NCBI GenBank assembly: GCA_038252255.1
Contig: JBBSAM010000009.1
Location: 1 to 64,000, forward strand
Reading direction: 5' to 3'
Origin: Chersky-806 sp038252255
GTDB lineage: Bacteria > Actinomycetota > Acidimicrobiia > IMCC26256 > JAENVU01
Length of the DNA: 64,000 bases
Of the stretch, positions 61,226 through 64,000 are shown one piece after another; positions within the stretch are counted from its first letter, which is position 1; the number at the start of each line of letters is the position of its first letter. The translations under genes and the position numbers were made by a program. The notes below the pieces were generated by a model. It searched no databases and was not told where the DNA came from. It saw only the letters and a program-made list of their open reading frames with translations.

Positions 61226-61966
61226 TCACCACTCGAAGAGCTCGAACGTGACGGCGGGCCGGCCGCCGAACCGTTCGCCCGCGTGCTGCGCCGAGCTGCG
61301 GAGGAGCTCGTCCGGATCCGCGGCACCGTCCCCGAGGCCGGCCAGGTACGCCCGGTGCTCGCGCAGCGAGGCGACGCCTCGATCGAGCGTGTCCGTCACG
61401 TCGACCGCGTGGGTCGCGAACGGTGACGCGTTCTCGAAGATCCGGCGTGCGCCGTTCCACGGCTCGAGACCCTCGTCGAGCAGCTCGGGAAACACCCAGC
61501 GGTTGCCGGCGTCCCGAGCTGCGTCCATCGCCGCCAGACCGACATTGCGGTGATCGGCCATGTTGAGGTGCGCACCACCCCAGGTCATGTGATGGTTCGA
61601 CGTGATCAGCACGTCGGGTCGATGACGGCGGATCGCCCGCGCCAGGTCGCGCCGCAGCTCCATGCCGTACTCGACCACCCCGTCGCGATGATCGAGGAAC
61701 TCGACGGTGTTCACACCGACCAGCGCGGCACCGCACCGCTCCTCCTCCATCCGGAGTGGAGCGCACTCGGACGGGAGGATGCCGTCGATACCCGCCTCCC
61801 CTGCGGTCGCGAGCACGTAGACGATCTCCTTGCCCTGGTCGGTCCAGCGGGCGATCGCGCCCGCGGCGCCGTACTCGAGGTCGTCGGGGTGGGCCACGAT
61901 TGCGAGCCCGCGCTCCCAGTCCTCGGGCAGCGCCGCCAGCTCCGGCTCACTCGTCGTCCCGCTCAT
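61226..61966 (-). CDS. PIG-L/LmbE-family deacetylase
   Basis: A 246-aa zinc deacetylase. The metal motif AHPDD is at residues 25-29 (AIVAHPDDLEYGAAG), and the third ligand His is in the strand TWGGAHLNMADHRNVG. Family members remove acetyl groups from N-acetylglucosamine-type compounds, including the mycothiol pathway (MshB, Mca). With a DinB-like gene at 51.9 kb a mycothiol link is possible but unproven. ATG at 61966 is chosen because upstream residues look like shadow. Its 3' end abuts the truncated gene. Confidence 0.88.
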   Translation of the reverse strand: MSGTTSEPELAALPEDWERGLAIVAHPDDLEYGAAGAIARWTDQGKEIVYVLATAGEAGIDGILPSECAPLRMEEERCGAALVGVNTVEFLDHRDGVVEYGMELRRDLARAIRRHRPDVLITSNHHMTWGGAHLNMADHRNVGLAAMDAARDAGNRWVFPELLDEGLEPWNGARRIFENASPFATHAVDVTDTLDRGVASLREHRAYLAGLGDGAADPDELLRSSAQHAGERFGGRPAVTFELFEW

Positions 61967-62031
61967 TTCCGGGAACCTAGCCCGGCCCGGTTGGCCGCCC
62001 GCGGTCCGCAATTGGGGGCAGACTGAGCCCC

Positions 62032-62775
62032 ATGACCACGACTCTCGGCATCGACATCGGCGGGACCGGCATCAAGGGTGCGCCGGTCGACCTCGAGAAA
62101 GGAACGCTCGCGGCAGACCGTTTCCGCATCCCGACCCCGCCGGGAGGATCGCCCGGCGACGTGGCGCACGTCGTCGAGCAGGTCGTCGCCCACTTCGACA
62201 CGAGCGGGCCCGTGGGGTGCACGTTCCCGGCGGTGATGCGGCACGGGGTCGCGCTGACCGCGTCCAACGTCGACAAGTCCTGGATCGGCACCGACGCGGA
62301 AGCGCTCTTCGAAGGCGAGGCCAAGCGGCCGTTCGTCGTCGTCAACGACGCGGATGCGGCGGGCATCGCGGAGGTCGAGCACGGCGCGGGACGTGGCGAG
62401 CGGGGGACCATCGTCATGATCACGCTCGGCACGGGCATCGGGAGCGCCTTGTTCGTCAACGGGGTGCTCGTGCCCAACACCGAGTTCGGCCATCTCGAGG
62501 TCCGGGGGAAGGCCGCGGAGCAGCGCGCCTCCGAGAAGGTCCGCGAGGACAACGACCTCGGGTGGGGCAAGTGGGCGAAGCGGGTGAACGAGGTGCTCAA
62601 CCACATCGAAGCGCTGGTGTGCCCCGACCTGTTCATCATCGGCGGTGGAGTCAGCAAGAAGAGTGAGAAGTTCCTGCCGCATCTCGACACGCGCGCCGAG
62701 ATCGTGCCCGCGCAGCTGCTCAACGAAGCCGGTATCGTCGGCGCCGCCATCGCCGCATCGAGGAGTGCCGCATGA
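62032..62775 (+). CDS. ppgK: polyphosphate glucokinase (ROK family)
   Basis: A 247-aa glucokinase using polyphosphate and/or ATP. The phosphate-1 motif is GIDIGGTGIKG at residues 6-16, the second phosphate motif is MITLGTGIGSALFVNG, the catalytic Asp is in VNDADAAGIAEVE, and PNTEFGHLEVRGKAAE has the ROK-type zinc/His region. This length and sequence pattern fit the actinobacterial PPGK group rather than longer ATP glucokinases. The stop overlaps the esterase start by 4 bp. It phosphorylates glucose on entry to glycolysis. Confidence 0.92.
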   Translation: MTTTLGIDIGGTGIKGAPVDLEKGTLAADRFRIPTPPGGSPGDVAHVVEQVVAHFDTSGPVGCTFPAVMRHGVALTASNVDKSWIGTDAEALFEGEAKRPFVVVNDADAAGIAEVEHGAGRGERGTIVMITLGTGIGSALFVNGVLVPNTEFGHLEVRGKAAEQRASEKVREDNDLGWGKWAKRVNEVLNHIEALVCPDLFIIGGGVSKKSEKFLPHLDTRAEIVPAQLLNEAGIVGAAIAASRSAA

Positions 62776-64000
62776 GCTCCGCGGAATCGATCGCCGCCAC
62801 CGTCACCGGCAAGGTCCGGGGGAAGCTGCGCGACGGCGCGCACCACTTCCGGGGGATCCCGTTCGCGGCGCCTCCGGTCGGGAGGCTCCGGTTCCGCCCG
62901 CCGGCACCGGCCGTCGCGTGGGACGACGTCCTCGACGCCACCCATGCCGGTCCGTTGGCACCCCAGCTCGAGTCGCCGCTCGAGAAGATGCTCGGGGCTC
63001 CCCCACCGGCCTGGGACGAGGCCCGGTGCCTGACCCTGAACGTCACGACCCCGGCGCTCGACGACGCCCGCCGGCCGGTGATGTTCTGGATCCACGGTGG
63101 CGCGTTCGTGAACGGCGGGGGTTCGAGCCCGATCTACGACGGCACCCGGTTCACGCAGCACGGTGACGTCGTGGTCGTCACCGTCAACTACCGGCTCGGC
63201 GCCTTCGGCTTCCTTCACCTCGACGAGATCTTCGGCGCGGATTTCGCGGGTTCGGGCAACGCCGGGATCCTCGACCAGGTCGCCGCGCTGGAGTGGGTGC
63301 GCGACAACATCGAGGCGTTCGGAGGGGACCCCGCGAAGGTCACGATCTTCGGTGAGTCGGCCGGCGGGATGAGTGTCGGCACGCTGCTCGGCACCCCCGC
63401 CGCCGAGGGCCTCTACCAGCGCGCCGTCGTGCAGTCGGGTTCGTCGTCGTTCGCATCCCGCGCCGAGCGCGCCACCACAGTCGCACGCGAGGTGCTCGAG
63501 ACCGCGGGGATCACCACCGTCGAGGAGCTCGAGTCCGCCCCGGCCGATCAGATCCTGAAGGCGCAGGGCGCGCTCATGGCCCGCGGCGCGCGGCTGGACC
63601 TGTCGTTCCAGCCGGTGGTCGACGGCAACATCCTTCCGGACGTGCCGCTCCGCACGATCGCATCCGGCGCGACCGGCAACGTCCCGCTGATGGTCGGTAC
63701 GACGCTCGATGAGATGACGCTGTTCATCGCGCTCGATCTGGGTGTCGGCGAGCTCGACGGTGCGGCGCTCAATCGCCAGATGCAGCGGTTCTTCGGCGAC
63801 CGGACCGCCGAGATCGTGGGCCGGTACACGACGAACCGCGGCGATGGTCCACTCGCCGACGTCCTCACCGCGATCTCCACCGACCGCGTGTTCCGGATCC
63901 CCGCGATCCGTCTCGCCGAGGCGCAGGCGGGCCAGGAGCGGGCGACGTACATGTACCTGTTCACCTGGCCGAGCCCGGTGATGGGCGGGAAGCTGAAGAG
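62772..64000 (+). CDS. type B carboxylesterase, 3'-truncated by window end
   Basis: The frame is open from ATG 62772 to the end of the window, about 409 residues, so the C-terminal part is missing. It has the FRGIPFAAPPVGRLRF start, the oxyanion WIHGGAFVNGGG, and the nucleophile Ser196 in FGESAGGMSVG. Type B carboxylesterases hydrolyse esters of many alcohols. The catalytic Glu region (TLDEMTLFI) is present and the His is beyond the window. ATG overlaps the ppgK stop by 4 bp, but a functional link to the kinase is not evident. Confidence 0.9.
   Translation, partial: MSSAESIAATVTGKVRGKLRDGAHHFRGIPFAAPPVGRLRFRPPAPAVAWDDVLDATHAGPLAPQLESPLEKMLGAPPPAWDEARCLTLNVTTPALDDARRPVMFWIHGGAFVNGGGSSPIYDGTRFTQHGDVVVVTVNYRLGAFGFLHLDEIFGADFAGSGNAGILDQVAALEWVRDNIEAFGGDPAKVTIFGESAGGMSVGTLLGTPAAEGLYQRAVVQSGSSSFASRAERATTVAREVLETAGITTVEELESAPADQILKAQGALMARGARLDLSFQPVVDGNILPDVPLRTIASGATGNVPLMVGTTLDEMTLFIALDLGVGELDGAALNRQMQRFFGDRTAEIVGRYTTNRGDGPLADVLTAISTDRVFRIPAIRLAEAQAGQERATYMYLFTWPSPVMGGKLK

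Overview
This 64 kb window is dense, very GC-rich bacterial DNA with short intergenic gaps, many GTG starts and many 4-bp ATGA or GTGA start/stop overlaps. The gene content points to a high-GC actinobacterium: F420-type luciferase-like oxidoreductases, a deazaflavin-dependent nitroreductase, a polyphosphate glucokinase, Ku plus a LigD-type polymerase, many acyl-CoA synthetases and SDRs, and a DUF4333-like lipoprotein. An Acidimicrobiia-like or related free-living lineage would fit, but this is inference from gene families. No rRNA, tRNA, CRISPR array, transposase, integrase or phage gene was seen. The first ~125 bases are C-rich low-complexity sequence that looks like a poor contig end.

Layout. 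0.1-4.2 kb: a minus-strand operon (SDR, acyl-CoA synthetase, cyclase-type hydrolase, HsdA-like SDR) divergent from a patatin-like lipase. 5.3-7.7 kb: a second acyl-CoA synthetase coupled to an EthD-like protein. 8.2-12.1 kb: a small aromatic ring-cleavage cluster (GntR regulator, FAH hydrolase, extradiol-type VOC dioxygenase, MhpA-like monooxygenase). 12.2-20.1 kb: a minus-strand run of an aldehyde dehydrogenase, three luciferase-like oxidoreductases, a thiolase-like protein without its cysteine, and a large membrane protein. A KstR-like palindrome separates it from a fourth luciferase-like gene at 20.2 kb. 21.1 kb: a glutamate-type dehydrogenase.

22.5-26.3 kb is the clearest accessory region. 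It lies between the dehydrogenase and an amidohydrolase and holds small unrelated genes (a frameshifted RibD/DHFR-type reductase, a cupin, three unknowns), separated by four copies plus one partial copy of a 26-bp repeat in one orientation. This resembles a cassette array, but there is no recombinase in view and no attC match.

26.3-36.2 kb: amidohydrolases, an isochorismatase-like protein, an acyl-CoA synthetase, a secreted SGNH lipase behind a structured 5' leader, a DUF2817 peptidase, an N-acyl-D-amino-acid deacylase and an enoyl-CoA hydratase. Four promoters (4.2, 5.3, 27.5 and 35.4 kb) carry the same 8-3-8 palindrome, ATCTGACG-N3-CGTCAGAT. They define a candidate regulon of acyl-CoA synthetases, SDRs and amidohydrolases under one unknown, probably TetR-type, repressor.

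36.9-47.1 kb: a TetR regulator, a haloalkane dehalogenase, and a compact branched-chain-type ABC transporter. In this transporter the two permeases are fused (LivH-LivM), both ATPases are fused behind a complete MFS transporter (MFS-LivF-LivG, 998 aa), and two paralogous substrate-binding proteins follow. 47.0-64.0 kb is mixed housekeeping and accessory metabolism, including the divergent Ku/LigD-polymerase pair, a thiolase, a gamma-carbonic-anhydrase-like protein, a CDF exporter with a truncated gene remnant behind it, a polyphosphate glucokinase and a carboxylesterase that runs off the window end. Two convergent gene ends (22.4 and 57.4 kb) share a related hairpin whose arms differ by compensating base-pair changes.
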